A stretch of 64,000 bases of DNA from Strongylocentrotus purpuratus (GCF_000002235.5 NW_022145599.1:1486230-1550229), one strand, 5' to 3'. Counted from the stretch's first letter, positions 11,901 through 26,224 are shown. Translations and numbers: made by a program. The notes: generated by a model not told the origin, from the letters alone.

Positions 11901-12695
11901 AAGATTGTTGGGTCGGGGCAATTAACTCATATTTTGCCCTTTCACAACTTTGAATTATGTTTATATAATAAGAAAATCGAGACGATTTGTTACCTTTTGA
12001 CCCGAATTCGTGGTTTATTATACTCAACTCGAGCAACGTCTGAAATTAGCATATTCCAAATCAGGTCATTTGCATATTCGTAACAAGATGGAATACTTAC
12101 TTACTTTACTTTAACCCAGCGATGCTATTTGGCATTGCCTGTTCCTCGATCGTAGATGTCTCCTTCAATGGTTATACATAATCCTCGTCATTTCAAATTA
12201 AATAAGTGGAAAGGAAATAATGAAGTTAAAATGTAAACTGTGTCAAGAAATAAAAGTGGAAATACGTCATTCTACATAGTATATTCAAGGGAAAAGGCAC
12301 AAACAAAAGAGAAAGTAAAATTTGTCTTTGGAGCCTGAGATACAGAATCTAGAAAAGACATAACATGTTTTAATTTTGTTCCAAATGATTCGATAAGTAA
12401 TCTATAAACTAAAGTACTGGTACTGATCACTCACTACAAACATACTACGGATTGAATTAATGTTCGATCAATTTTGTTAGGGTATGACAGTTCTTAAAAT
12501 AACACAACATACTTTAAACAAGTAATGGATTTCAATCGAAATGAAAAGATGATAAGGAAATTTGGAAATAAATGGTTGTTGAAGCCCTGATGCAAATGAA
12601 ATAGAATGAAGAATAAAGTTTTACACCGAGCTGTATGAAAAATAATAAATTTAACCTGTGTTTAATACAGCAAACAATAATTTATCGCTTCTGAC
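8977..12695. other. 3.7 kb of mostly featureless AT-rich DNA
   Basis: A TTTC tetranucleotide run lies at about 11030-11050. One minus-strand open stretch of about 80 codons (9850 down to 9601) starts after an acceptor-like CCTTTTTTAG and encodes a Cys-containing peptide (EHDLCSDCQTCHIKS near its start). It is not recognised and could be chance. The minus-strand open frames at 10377-10939 overlap each other in two frames and have no recognisable domain. A short GPCR-like stretch is listed separately. Confidence 0.45.
11800..11925 (+). pseudogene. Possible GPCR first-transmembrane-helix relic
   Basis: One frame reads about 40 residues between stops and contains ILGIIGNSIIVLAVIIL. This matches the TM1 pattern of rhodopsin-class receptors: a hydrophobic helix with the conserved Gly-Asn at about the N1.50 position. 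It ends in TAA soon after. The expected TM2 motif (NLAxAD) does not follow in any frame I checked. Either it is a decayed receptor fragment or a coincidental hydrophobic stretch. Confidence 0.15.
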
Positions 12696-13803
12696 CAGCG
12701 CTCAAAATACACGGGGGCGATGGGCGATTCGCCCCCGTGAGCTCCATAATCGCCCCCGTCAGGTTGCTCACGAGGGCGATTGCAAAATTAAAAATCGCCC
12801 CCGTGGATTTATAAAATAAGATTATCTTTTCTGATATAACTTTAACACAATATTGAGTATCAAATTTAAAACCAATGAAATGGAACTTAGATGGCGCGCT
12901 TCCCTCCCATCTATATGAGTATTACCGATACAAACAACGGAAGCTCTCAGTGCAGCTAATGCGCCCGTCAGCAGTGGCTTTACTGCGCCGGTAGTACTGG
13001 TGTGCACGCTGACGCCCAATATCTGCTGGAGCTGGAGACGATCGCGCAAGGACTGAAACATGGAGAAGTTTTTCGTTGTGAAAGTGTGAATCCTCTGAAA
13101 TCTGGTTATTCTAATAGACCAGCAAATAATGTAACTCGACCAGTAAATTAATATTGAGAAGAAGATCACCAAAGATCTTGCAGGGGTAGATCTAGGCGGT
13201 TTAGCGGGGATGAAACCCCCCCCCCCCCTCCCCCTTGGCTGTCAAGTGAAAATGTGATGTGCATAGAAAAATGCTATCATGTATCCAGACCTATACACAG
13301 TATTAGATGTCAGTAGATGCCAGGAAAACATCACTAACGGGGGTTCAAAATAGCACCAAAAAATCGCCTCGACGCTTCGCGGCTCGTGGAGATGCTCCAC
13401 ATCATATTTGGGTTACCCCCCCTCCCCCCGCCCTTAGCAAAAAGCTAAATCCGCCTGTGTTTTGGAAGGATATGGTAAAGACTAAAGTAAAGACAGAATG
13501 TAAATAAGGTTGCTCCAATAATGAGGAGGACATTATGTGCAGAATGGGAAGAAATGAAGAGAATGTCATCACGGGGATATATAACAGCTATGTAACAAGT
13601 ACATTTCTTAGAGGGAAAACACCGACTTAAATAATGATAATGATAAAATACCAAGGAATTTAGGAGTTTCATGGGGAACAATTCAATGGAAATTTGTCTT
13701 AAATAAGAGCCCCCGTCAGCACTAAAAGCCTCCCCGTGAGAAGGCTCACGGGGGCTCTTTTTTTTTAAAGAGCCCCGTGGACAAAAAATTAATTTGAGCC
13801 CTG
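12696..13803. mobile_element. Non-autonomous hAT-type DNA transposon, 1.1 kb
   Basis: The ends are inverted repeats: CAGCGCTCAAAAT on the left, and CAGGGCTCAAATT on the right when read on the minus strand. The element is flanked by an exact 8-bp direct repeat CTTCTGAC (12688-12695 and 13804-13811). An 8-bp target duplication with CAGNG ends is the hallmark of the hAT superfamily (established). Inside each end lie GC-rich palindromic arms: an 11-bp perfect hairpin CACGGGGGCGA / TCGCCCCCGTG at 12709-12743, further CGCCCCCGT copies to 12805, and GAGCCCCCGT / ACGGGGGCTC at 13707-13758. No transposase is present. The longest frame (116 codons, minus) has no recognised domain, so any movement would have depended on a transposase supplied elsewhere. 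A second element is nested inside. Confidence 0.85.
13181..13457. mobile_element. Element nested in the hAT copy
   Basis: The left end reads CAGGGGTAGATCTAGG and the right end, on the minus strand, CAGGCGGATTTAGC. These are imperfect inverted ends of the type often written CAGTGGCGGATCCAG in repeat families. Just inside both ends are C-rich runs (about 13205-13217 and 13417-13433). I could not find a matching target-site duplication, so the boundaries and superfamily are uncertain. Confidence 0.4.
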
Positions 13804-13811
13804 CTTCTGAC

Positions 13812-14164
13812 CTTCCAATGTTGAAAGGAAACTCCAGACAATAGCTGTGCGAGGGAATGTGGAACTGTTGTCTTTTTCGACTTCTTTATAAAGGTTTTGT
13901 TATTGTTTTAAAAGTCTTTTCAACCAAATTTTAGTGCATGATACATGTACAACTTCAACTGGTACGTCACATTTTCAAGAAAACGGCTGGGCCCATGCTA
14001 AACGGCATCACATCCTGCCAAGTATATCCATTTATAGTCTCTTGTACATTTTCGTAAGAAATATTGTATATCAAAGGGCATGAATACATCTCATTTTTTA
14101 GAGTACCTACACTTTGGGGTGAGATTTTCTGTAACAAGAGCGAGCATCGTGTTTTGACAACTCT
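13812..14164. other. Short featureless stretch
   Basis: AT-rich DNA between the hAT element and the CT/TA compound microsatellite; nothing recognised. Confidence 0.5.
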
Positions 14165-17249
<3,085 letters not shown>

Positions 17250-17471
17250 ACTTAACATACTTTTGACATTTGTTTTAAAGTTCTTCAAAACTGCAGCACC
17301 TACCTATAATTGGGAGAATTCTGGAATCGATCAGACAAGTTTTTTCCCAATTTTTATCATTAATAAAATGTTTTCACTCAAACTTTCAGATTATCTTTAG
17401 TTGTACATCCAGCATTGAAGTCACTACCTTACCACCATTTTCTCTCATCTGAACAATATTACCAAGTCCCT
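17250..17471 (-). mobile_element. TTAA-type element, partial copy (group T, same subfamily as 36869)
   Basis: The minus strand matches 36869 to about 37090 closely for some 180 bp. It starts AGGGACTTGGTAATATTGTT and is followed by the blocks TTCAGATGAGAG, GGTAGTGACTTCAATGCT and CTGATCGATTCC. The outer target is TTAG instead of TTAA (one substitution). The opposite end could not be found, so the copy is truncated or diverged beyond recognition. Confidence 0.7.
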
Positions 17472-17640
17472 TTAGGTTGATATTCGAAGCATGACTTTTT
17501 ATGTAAACTAGGATCATGGTGGCACAATGATTCATGTACTTGACTTTTAATTGAGATGTACATGCTTTCTGACATGCAGGCATTTAGTCTTTAACTGCTA
17601 CTCTCGACCCTGAGTTAGTGTAGATCGGATTAGGGTTATT

Positions 17641-17850
17641 CCAGTTTCAGTTCAGTTCAGTTTATTTTATTTTTGCACGGCACCAACTTCTGCCAAAGTC
17701 TGTTCTTCTGTAGGTCCATGCGCAATATAAAAATACATGTACAATTATAAGATAACACATATCATATAACATACAAATATTACAACTAACAAACAAACAA
17801 GAACATAAGTATAAACAGACAAATGAAAATTCCTTTACATTCTTCATGTC
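17641..17850 (-). mobile_element. Probable LINE 3' tail
   Basis: Read on the minus strand, the sequence ends AATAAACTGAACTGAACTG, the kind of short tandem tail found at the 3' ends of CR1-like LINEs in invertebrates. A similar tail occurs at 54037. No coding sequence is recognised upstream, so only the 3' untranslated part would be present. The family assignment is tentative. Confidence 0.35.
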
Positions 17851-18441
17851 CTGATATCAGTTGCCCTGAGACATTATATCATAATGCAACACAAATTGGA
17901 ATATCGTTATTATCACGATCATCATTATTATCATTGCACAACTCGGTAATAAAAGAGCAGTTTTGAATGTTGAGATGTAACTAGTCCATGAAGTTGTTTA
18001 CTGAACACATTTCCAAGCTATTTCTAATCATCCTGTTTTCTTGAATATCTTTGAACGTAAACCAAGCCCAATGTATGTATGTGTGGTAATACAACCCACC
18101 CGTTACTAACATAGCACTCTTGTTTTGGAGCAGAGTATCTTGAAGCACCCGGAGCTAAGAGAACGGCGGGGAAATTGCACTTTCACATCCCACAAATGAG
18201 TAATTCTAACGGCAGTGAGGTTTTCACAAACCAAAATAGATTCGATATTGTGTAAAAGCGAATGAAAAACCTTTTATCGATTCTTTTTCTAAAACGGAAT
18301 AGATATAGTTGAACTCACAAAACTACAATGTATCAATCTAACAGTAACCATGATGACAAGAGATATAGAATGTTTGGTCTAAGGCAATCGGCATTCTCTT
18401 TTAGCCAGGTTAAGGGGATACTGCATGGTCAGTAGTGGCTG

Positions 18442-18444
<3 letters not shown>
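17851..18444. other. AT-rich DNA without recognised features
   Basis: May include more of the LINE 3' region read on the minus strand, but no reverse-transcriptase motif is visible. Confidence 0.5.

Positions 18445-18472
<28 letters not shown>
18445..18472. repeat. (GA)n microsatellite
   Basis: Perfect GA run of about 14 units. Confidence 0.95.
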
Positions 18473-18473
<1 letters not shown>

Positions 18474-18696
18474 ATGATGTGTGTAAAAAGAGAAACCCTC
18501 CTATCCCCTTTCTGTTCATACCTTTACTGCAGAACGTGAAGAAATGCGCAAAAATTATGAAATCCGGCAAAAACTGAGTACATCTAGTTTTTTATTCATG
18601 CCTTTTCAAGTTTTGTCAGCTCTTCTTTCATGTACCTGTGCCCCTTCCAGCTTGTTCTGTTGTGATTTGTATGTTGAACATCAAGGTCAGCTTTAA

Positions 18697-19190
18697 AGGG
18701 CAATCCCACCCTTATATTAATTATTGTGTAAGCAAAAAAACAAGATAAACAGAATGGCGAAATTTTGAAATAAATCGGACCAATAATAAGAAAGTTGTGA
18801 ATATTTTAAAGATGAAATCACAAGTCTATGCGAGCCATAAATTGGGAGTTTTCGTCAGTGTATTGTGTCTTAGTCGCGAATACTTTCTGCGTTTGTCGTG
18901 TACAAAATACCATTAATTTATGTTTTTCTCGAAAGTGCCTTTTCCCTTTGGGCAGTAATCAAAATATGTTATAGATTGCATACTAGTATGGATCCTCTTA
19001 ACATCAAAGACCCGACTGAGTGGCATAAAATTTATTTGAAAAATTGAAATGTTAGTCAAATTTGGAGTTACGCAAATGGGAAAGTTGTCCGTAACTACAT
19101 CAAATAGACATTACTGATTCAGCCAGTTTGAAGAGCCCATACGTTTAGTGATTACAACTTTCGATAATTCATAACTTCATAACCAGCACA
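18697..19190 (+). mobile_element. TTAA-flanked non-autonomous element, 3' end unclear
   Basis: Starts directly after TTAA (18693-18696) with AGGGCAATCCCACCC. Internally the left arm has AAATAAATCGGACC, then AATAAGAAAGTTGTGAA. The right side, read on the minus strand, has a related TTATGAAGTTATGAATTATC block (from about 19182) and a matching GTAATCAC block, so the element has long imperfect internal inverted arms. TTAA targets with AAAGGG starts are typical of piggyBac/Kolobok-type MITEs. The right terminus was not found. No coding capacity. Confidence 0.55.
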
Positions 19191-21181
19191 CGAAACGGAA
19201 AGAGGTAGGCTACATAGATGCGATGAAACTTAAGCCAACAATGAAAAGACCTGTGGCAAGAATTTGTTCTAATTTCCCAATTAAGCGCCTTTGTAACAAA
19301 TCCAATTTAACCCCACAGCTTTACTGGTTGGTGCGGTCTGACTTTCCTGTAGTTTTTTTGTTCCTAAGCTTCCTCCGCGTCAATGCGGTGACGAGTTATT
19401 ACCTGATTCTCTGTGATCGATCTCACCTAACACCCTTCGTCTGGTCTAGATGTGAAGCTATTGAGGAATGTGACATGTGACGTCGGCATGAATGTTTCAA
19501 TGAACTCTTCATTCAATTACTCCGCTCTCAGTCGGTGCTCTCAAAAGCCACCCACAATGAACATAGCCGACACTTTATTAAGGCGATCACTGTAGTGTGT
19601 TAGTACTTTGTTGCCATGCTGAGGAAAGTCATCTCCGGTCACACATTTACTATCGTATTGTCGACGCTAAACCGTCACATAAAACGTGAATCCGTCCTTA
19701 TTAAATGTTATCAAAATCGTGCTCAAGGATAAATACATCCAGTGGCATAGTATGGAGGTACAAGGAGTAAGTGCCCCTCCCACCCCCTATCCCTTCCCTT
19801 CACAAGGCGAAAAGGAGAGGGAAAGACAATGCCCCCTCCATCCGCTTCTTTGTTTAACGGTGTTGCTAATATTCGCATTGTATCCACTGTCTTGTGAGAT
19901 CAACGCCCCCTCCCATTGCCTCCGCCATCCTTTGCTACACCCCCTGCCTCCCCCTCCCCGTTCCCACTAGATGCACTGATATGTGGAATCTAGGATGGGG
20001 AAGGTCCAACAACACTCTAACTAAGGAGGTGAGACATATTTCGGCATACGTAATAATCCTTTGCTTTGAGGTTTAAATCTCAGTACCTGAAGATGACGCA
20101 AATTGGAAGTTTTGATAGAGAAGTGATACGTTCATATGCTTATTTTTCTGTCGTGTAGGTCTACGATTGTGACAAAAGTTCAATACAATATACGAATCGT
20201 GTTCGCATCAGACACGTTAACTTTTTATTTCCATGATGATAAGGTATCTTTTACTGTAGTGTGTCTGGAGTGTGTTTCTATTTTAAGTAATGATGAAAAC
20301 GTCTATCTTTGTATCCCTTCTTTCATTCATGTGTTCGTTCTTCTGTTCGTTCATCCGTTTTTTCTGTATTCATTCCAGTTTCATGGTTTGTCTGGTTAAT
20401 CTCTTGATAGGATTCCTTCTTCGTGTCCTTCCCTACCTGAGAGGGTGAGACTAAAGCAAAACCACCATGGATATAGTGTCACCATGCTTGTGGTCAATGA
20501 TTCCCTATCATCAGATTACCTTTAAAACAAGAGATTATACACGTGGGTGGATTGTGATGTCCTGCTGCCTACGATCACGATGCACTTGAAGAGTCGGTGC
20601 TCATTATCATGTCCTGGAGCCCTTTCCTCTTAGACCGGCTACGCCATGCATGAAAATACCCCCTCATCCCTCCCCACGAACACACCACCATCAAGTGTTC
20701 ATATCTTTAGATTAGGCGTGACTGTTGCTAGCTACCAGCCAACGTCATGGCCAAACTGGGAAAGACATTGGATCACACACTTGGTGACCTATTGATCATC
20801 CTGGTTAGTCGATGGAGGGTATGACTGACTTTTATAGACAAAGACTAATGGCATTCACTGTCACTCATCAATCACATGTCATTTCACTACAGAGTCTGAC
20901 ATTGTTCAAGTTATGCTCTTGCTCAACTTTATTTAGGACCTGTCCTGTTAATAGAACGGGGAATGTTTGTGTACTTTGGGGGTAAAATGATTGTAATTGG
21001 AAACAGATGTTTTCCAGGGAGTTCAAAATTAGTGAATTGGAATGGTAATTTGTCAGTAATTCTCTGCCGAATCGTTTTTCCAAGCTTGTTTAACTTTGAG
21101 CACGTGGATGATCAATTATTGATTCGTAGTAGCGTGGCTATTTGTTTCATGTTGGGTTGGCTCGTTTTCGCAGTCTTTATC
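19191..21181. other. 2 kb without a recognised gene
   Basis: Includes a C-rich stretch at 19741-19976 whose outer bases read CAGTGGCATAGT on the left and, on the minus strand from the right, CAGTGCATCTAGTGG. These could be inverted ends of a small DNA element, but there is no matching target duplication. The rest is AT-rich and featureless. Confidence 0.45.
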
Positions 21182-21185
21182 TTAA

Positions 21186-21557
21186 AGGCATCGTTTAACA
21201 ATGTTAAAGTCTTAGATGTACGGCCCTACGTGTTATCAGTGCCTGTGATATTGTGTAATATCGAAGCTCTAACAAAATTGCGCTTCAAAATGATCATGAA
21301 GTGCCTCAGACAAGTAAAAAATCTTTGAGTGACCGGTTTTACCATACTCCTTTTCCCTAATAGACTGAAGTGTTATCAAAACCGTTAGGAAAACAAGAAA
21401 TGAAATTTCGATTTCCAATCATAAATATCTTAATAATCATACAAGGCGATCTGCTTGTAATGATTTCTGACTGGGCTAAAGGTTTATAATTGTGATTGCA
21501 GCATGAGCTAAATCCAGGATTTTGTTTAAGAATCTGAGACAATGTTACCGGGTCACT
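21186..21557 (+). mobile_element. TTAA-flanked non-autonomous element (group T, subfamily B), copy 1
   Basis: Flanked by TTAA at 21182-21185 and 21558-21561. The right end on the minus strand reads AGTGACCCGGTAACATTGT and is nearly the same as the ends of the 36869 element. The left end reads AGGCATCGTTTAACAATGTT, a more diverged inverted partner. The body is homologous to 33018-33420 in the same orientation (for example ATGTACGGCCCTACGTGTTA, TTGCGCTTCAAAATGA, TTCCAATCATAAATATCTTA, CATGAGCTAAATCCA). The 121-codon open frame that overlaps it has no recognised domain. Confidence 0.75.
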
Positions 21558-21561
21558 TTAA

Positions 21562-22084
21562 AACAGTCTGCTCTCTCCATGTCTTATGTTCATGTGTTCT
21601 AATTAGCCTAGTTATATTTAACATCTTATTATAATCATGCCAACGACTACAATGCCAATCAAGTAATTGAGGTAACTCAATATTCTGGCTAGCTTCATGT
21701 TAATCTAACAATCAGTAGTCTCCCGTTTACCATTCGGACTATATAATCTAGAGCCGTTCTACTTTACGACTGTTTTTATTTTCTTCTTCAAAATAAGACT
21801 TTGAATATGCTAATGCATGTGCCTATTGCCATATTCTGGTGCCTTTTTTAAGTGCTCTAGATGGTACATCGAGTAGTTGTCTGATATTAAGTACATGGCA
21901 TGGATATTCCTCCGGGCCACTAATTTATCCATTTTCTTTATTTTTTTATATTTATTTAATTTTTTTTTTTTTTTTTTTTTTTTACAGTTTCTTTTCACAT
22001 TCTGTCCTCTAATCCCGTTTCCTTGTTCTTTCCATCACATTAGCCTACCCTTGCTTGCTTGAAAAGTGCTTTTGATTTGTTATT
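21562..22084. other. AT-rich DNA with a long T run
   Basis: A T run of 20 or more lies at about 21961-21983. No gene recognised. Confidence 0.55.
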
Positions 22085-22325
22085 TACGTTATCATCACCA
22101 CCACTCCGACTCTCACTATTAATGTAGTTCTGCTACATGTGATAACACTCCTGCTGATGGTATCAATACTCTCATTCTAATAATACTATTAAGGCTCATA
22201 CTTCAATTGCCACTTATACCACAATAATTACACTATACTTTATCCCAATTGTATTACTACTAAGACCATCAGCACCAATATCTTTATTTTAAATGTTTCT
22301 ACTGCTCCTATTTTGTCCTCACTGT
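22085..22325. repeat. Degenerate ACT/ATT/ACC trinucleotide-rich tract
   Basis: Loose, interrupted trinucleotide texture (CACCACCACTCC, ATTACTACTAAG, ACTGCTCCT). Probably a decayed microsatellite. No stable unit remains. Confidence 0.45.
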
Positions 22326-22886
22326 GATGTTATTTCCCACATTAATTCTCAACCGTATCAAATGGCTGTACAATCATACCCCTGTACTTCTTCATGGCTA
22401 TCAGTATGCATGAGATACATGCTGAATGTAGACCAAAATGTCAACTGTTAGCTAAGGTACTTACCGTTTGTTGATCTTCCTGCCATCTTGGCCGAGAAAC
22501 AACAGACCATGATACCATGGTACATACCTGCTGCCATTTTATCGGGTCTGATATTAACCGATTGCACTCTTATTATGGAAGGGGTCACATGATGCACGAG
22601 GGCCACATGTTTAAAAACTAAATACAGAGGCTATTATTTGCATTCAGAAAATCAGCGGGAGATTGTCGATTTAAAAATGCATCTGGATTATGTCAAAGAT
22701 CCTTCCACAGATTTAAGCCATCACCGCCCATTTAAATTCTGCAAGCAACTGGAATTATTTTATTTACGAACAAACCATAATTCAGCCGTTTATCCGTTAT
22801 CACTTTACAAATGGTGCATTTGAAACGCAACCCGTTCATTACTCCCGCTACACAACACACCCTTGTTAATACCACTGGTTCTCTCT

Positions 22887-23030
22887 GCATCTCCTTTCAT
22901 CACCCCTGGTACACTATGCATCCCATTTCATTACCCTTGGTACACCCTGCACCTCCTTTCATCACCCCTCGTACACTCTGCATCTTCATTTATTACCCCC
23001 GATACAATCCGCAACTCCGTGCATTACCCC
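22887..23030. repeat. 31-bp minisatellite, about 4.6 copies
   Basis: Units start at 22887, 22918, 22949, 22980 and 23011, each beginning GCA and containing TTCATCACCCC or a variant, then TACAC. Divergence between units is moderate, so the array is not recent. Open frames here are shadows of the repeat. Confidence 0.85.
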
Positions 23031-24000
23031 CTCATAAATCCATCTACTAGTCTACCAACAATCACATAGAAAAGTATAACATGTATTATATATTTTGTCT
23101 GGTTAGTGAAATGTGAGTATTTCCGAGGCATTAAAAATAGTTTCAATCTTTTTTCAACAAAGCTGAAAAGCTTTAGAGCGTGAGGAAACCTTATCCAAAC
23201 GACATTTAGTCAAAGAAATGAAGAGTGATATTCCGCCATAAATCTTCCCACTAGATTGATTCCGGTCCCTATGGTTTTAAATGGGAAAGTTTGATTAAAC
23301 ATTTAAGCCAGTCGACCAATTGGGCCCGCAACCTAATCTAACACGCAAGAACTTGCATAGGCACCAAGAACGAAGGCAGCTAGAATGTTAAAGACGACAC
23401 TGTCCAAAAGGGAAAACCCAAAACAAAAATCATAGTAATGTTTGAGTTTTAATTGAATCGCCTCCAAGCATTTTCTGAAGGCTTTCCCCAAGTACAACTA
23501 AATCGTTTGATAAAATCAAGTTATTTTGTTTCGTGTCGGGAGAACGATCTTAATGATATCTTTGTGCATCTTCGATACAGTGTTCCAATTTCCTTGGGAA
23601 AACAGTTCAGTGGGAAAGAAAGAAACTGTAGTAACCGATGAGATGGAGGCAAGGAAATAACCATTTATTTAATAAAAGTTCTTTGAGAGGATAAAGTGAA
23701 AAGAAAGAGGGAGAGGAGAGAAAGTGGGCTTAGGAAGCTCAGATTGGTTTGAATGGTTTTATTCAATAGCTACGTTTTGTAACAAAAATTATGAGAAACA
23801 TAATAGTATTCCACCTTAAGAATGCGTTTTTTAGAACTCAATATTAATGAGCGATATAATATTATGCACCATCTCCACTCCTAAATGAGTATTCATGGCT
23901 TCTTTTCTAGGCAGGTTCATTATGACAACTCGCATTCAGAGCATTGACATAGCATTTTCAGTTAACATATATTCAGTCAGCACTGAATCTAAGAGACACA
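23031..24000. other. AT-rich DNA without recognised features
   Basis: A purine-rich patch lies at about 23695-23730. No coding or RNA signal recognised. Confidence 0.55.
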
Positions 24001-24220
24001 TTTTTTTATCTCCATCGCCTAACTAGGGTCGGCCAATTTGATTTACACTACATTTTTTATTAATGGTATAGGGTTACACATTCTACTCATGCTAGATGCA
24101 TGACATACAGTCAGACTTGCTTTTATCTCCATCGCCTCCTAGGTCGGCCAAGATTGATACAGTGTCTTTTATTAATGGGGTAAGGGCACCTGCTCGATGT
24201 ATGGGAGTCACACATTTACC
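24001..24220 (+). repeat. Diverged tandem duplication of about 115 bp
   Basis: Two copies (about 24001-24112 and 24118-24220) share TTTATCTCCATCGCCT, GGTCGGCCAA, TTTTATTAATGG and a CTCATGCTAGATG / CTCGATGTATG block. They differ by many substitutions and small indels. Origin unknown. Confidence 0.7.
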
Positions 24221-25195
24221 TCATTTTGAGTCGCGATGTTTCGGCATTTACACGTTTACCGACTGAAGAGCTCAGTGATGTTTTGGCGTGTTTTAGTTGG
24301 TAATGCGCATGCGCGGCACGCCGATGCAAAAACTTTCCTCTTTCTGTCTTTCCAGTTATTCTTTGTTTTTCCTTCTAGCACCTTCTCTTATGTTATTTTT
24401 TATCACTTCCTTCTATCACTTCCTCTTTCTGTGTTTCCTTATGTTATTATTTGTTTCTTCCTTCTATCACCTTCTCTTATGTCATTCTTTGTTTACATCG
24501 TTCTATCATTTTCTTCAAGGACGGCAGCTAGCTCCGCTCCTAAAGTCAAGTGACCTAACATCGCTAAAATCTTAGAGATGGCTAACAAGTACGTCAGGAA
24601 ACACCGTTTCTTCCCAGAATCCATTCTCATGGGGACCTAAACTGATGATCTACGTTCCCAGCACTTTCGATGGAGACTATGTGTAGAATGTTTCCTGAAG
24701 GGAACATTTATCTTGTTTACGTCCTAGAGTCTAAATGACCGTTTTAGTATTCCTAAATTAAGCACGAGGTGGATTGTATAGTTGTGAGCAGACAAGCATC
24801 AGATAGGGGAAGGGAGTATACCATCTTCGCTTAGAAAACGCAAAGAAAGGTATTCATATCATTTGTCATGTTTGTTAGGGTTAGAACTAGTCAAACATTA
24901 CGAATTCATTTTCTTTGAATGTGTCAACCAACATGAAAGGTTAAGAAATTTGGTTCTAGAAATTCTGAACGGTCTGAAAACATTTCTTAGAAGTGTGGAT
25001 ACTCCATGTCTATCTCCTTGTAAGAAATAATCTTTACCCTGACACGTCACGCATGGCGGACATGATAGAAAGCTCATATAAAGCTTTACAATAGTCATGT
25101 CTGTCCTGGCTTGATAGAAAATATATCCGGACTTTCATGCCCCAAATATATGGATACTTATAATAAACAGATGATTACCACTGGTGTTTTTTGTT
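24221..25195. other. T-rich and AT-rich DNA without recognised genes
   Basis: 24320-24510 is pyrimidine-rich with loose repeats of TTCCTTCTATCAC and CTTATGTTATT. The two overlapping hydrophobic open frames there are artefacts of this composition. Confidence 0.5.
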
Positions 25196-25302
25196 CTTCT
25201 TCTTCTTCTTTTTCTTCTTCTTCTTTTTCGTCTTCTTTTTTTCGTCTTCTTCTTCTTCTTCTTCTTCTTCTTCTTCTTCTTCTTCTTCTTCTTCTTCTTC
25301 TT
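25196..25302. repeat. (TTC)n microsatellite at the 3' end of a LINE fragment
   Basis: Interrupted TTC repeats, then a pure run at about 25246-25301. On the minus strand this is (GAA)n lying immediately after the LINE 3' untranslated region, so it may have grown from the LINE tail. Confidence 0.9.
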
Positions 25303-26060
25303 TACTTGTTTGTTGAGGCTCGAAGGCTTATGAGCCCATCATGACAATCACATCATTATTACGTTGATAAGGGTTATAATTTGAGAGGATGGTGATGCCA
25401 ATGCTTTTCTAGTTCAGATTTGAAGCTGTTAATAGATGGCGCTTGGACTGTCGGTTTGGGTAGCCCGTTCCGGTTGTTAATTGATCGAACAGCAAGGGAC
25501 CTCTGTCTAACACTTGTCTTACAATGTGGCTTCTCAACTTTGAAGATGTGACCTCTCGTCCGACTTTCTTAGCTCATAGAGAATAATCCCTATTTCTGTA
25601 CATCTTCTCGTCCAGTCATGATCTTGTATAGTTGGATTTGGTCAGCTCTTTGCCTTCGATACTCTAGTGTTGGTAGCTTAAGTGCTTGAAGTCTTTCCGG
25701 GTAATTAAGATGGTTAATCGCTGGAATGAGTTTAGTAGTTCGTTGCTGGAATTTCTCCCGGTTGTCTTCATCTTTGATAAGCCTAGGCTTCCGACAGTGT
25801 TGCAGTATTCTAGTGTGGGGCGTACTATGGTCTTGTACAGTTGAAGCAATCATTTGGTTCCCAAAGATGAGAAGGACCTCTTAGTTATCCCAAGCTTCAC
25901 ATTTTTGCTCGTTTGGTAGCGTCCGAAACATGTTTACTAAAATTAATGATAGGTTGGAATCAAAGATCACTCCAAGATCCTTTTCACCGGCAGAGTCATC
26001 TGTTGTTGATACTTGATTTCTAACATTGCCACATTTCATTGTATAAGTGAAGTTCTTGTT
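25303..26060 (-). mobile_element. LINE reverse-transcriptase C-terminal fragment (non-LTR retrotransposon)
   Basis: On the minus strand, successive pieces in different frames encode the conserved end of a Jockey/CR1-group reverse transcriptase: EKDLGVIFDSNLS (near 25950), LQLYKTIVRPTLEYCNTVG (near 25840-25790), QRTTKLIPAINHLNYPERLQ, ALKLPTLEYRRQRADQIQLY, then RTRGHIFKVEKPHCKTSVR and INSFKSELEKHWHHHPLKL before a stop near 25370. Several frameshifts separate these blocks, so the copy is dead. The 5' part (the rest of the RT and the endonuclease) is absent and is replaced by a (GAA)n array; the 3' end also abuts (GAA)n. The element would have encoded its own RT and endonuclease. Confidence 0.9.
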
Positions 26061-26224
26061 ATTCTTCTTGTTCTTTTTTCTTCTTCTTCTTCTTCTTCTT
26101 CTTCTTCTTCTTCTTCTTCTTCTTCTTCTTCTTCTTCTTCTTCTTCTTCTTCTTCTTCTTCTTCTTCTTCTTCTTCTTCTTCTTCTTCTTCTTCTTCTTC
26201 TCTTCTTTTCTTCTTTTTCTTCTT
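26061..26224. repeat. Long (TTC)n microsatellite
   Basis: About 120 bp of uninterrupted CTT/TTC (26078-26200) with interrupted edges. It gives poly-Ser and poly-Leu open frames that are artefacts. GAA/TTC runs of this length can form intramolecular triplexes (established for such repeats). Confidence 0.97.

Noticed and set aside
19741-19976. Small DNA element with CAGTG ends
   Set aside because: Inverted ends are weak and no target duplication was found; left as a note in the surrounding entry.
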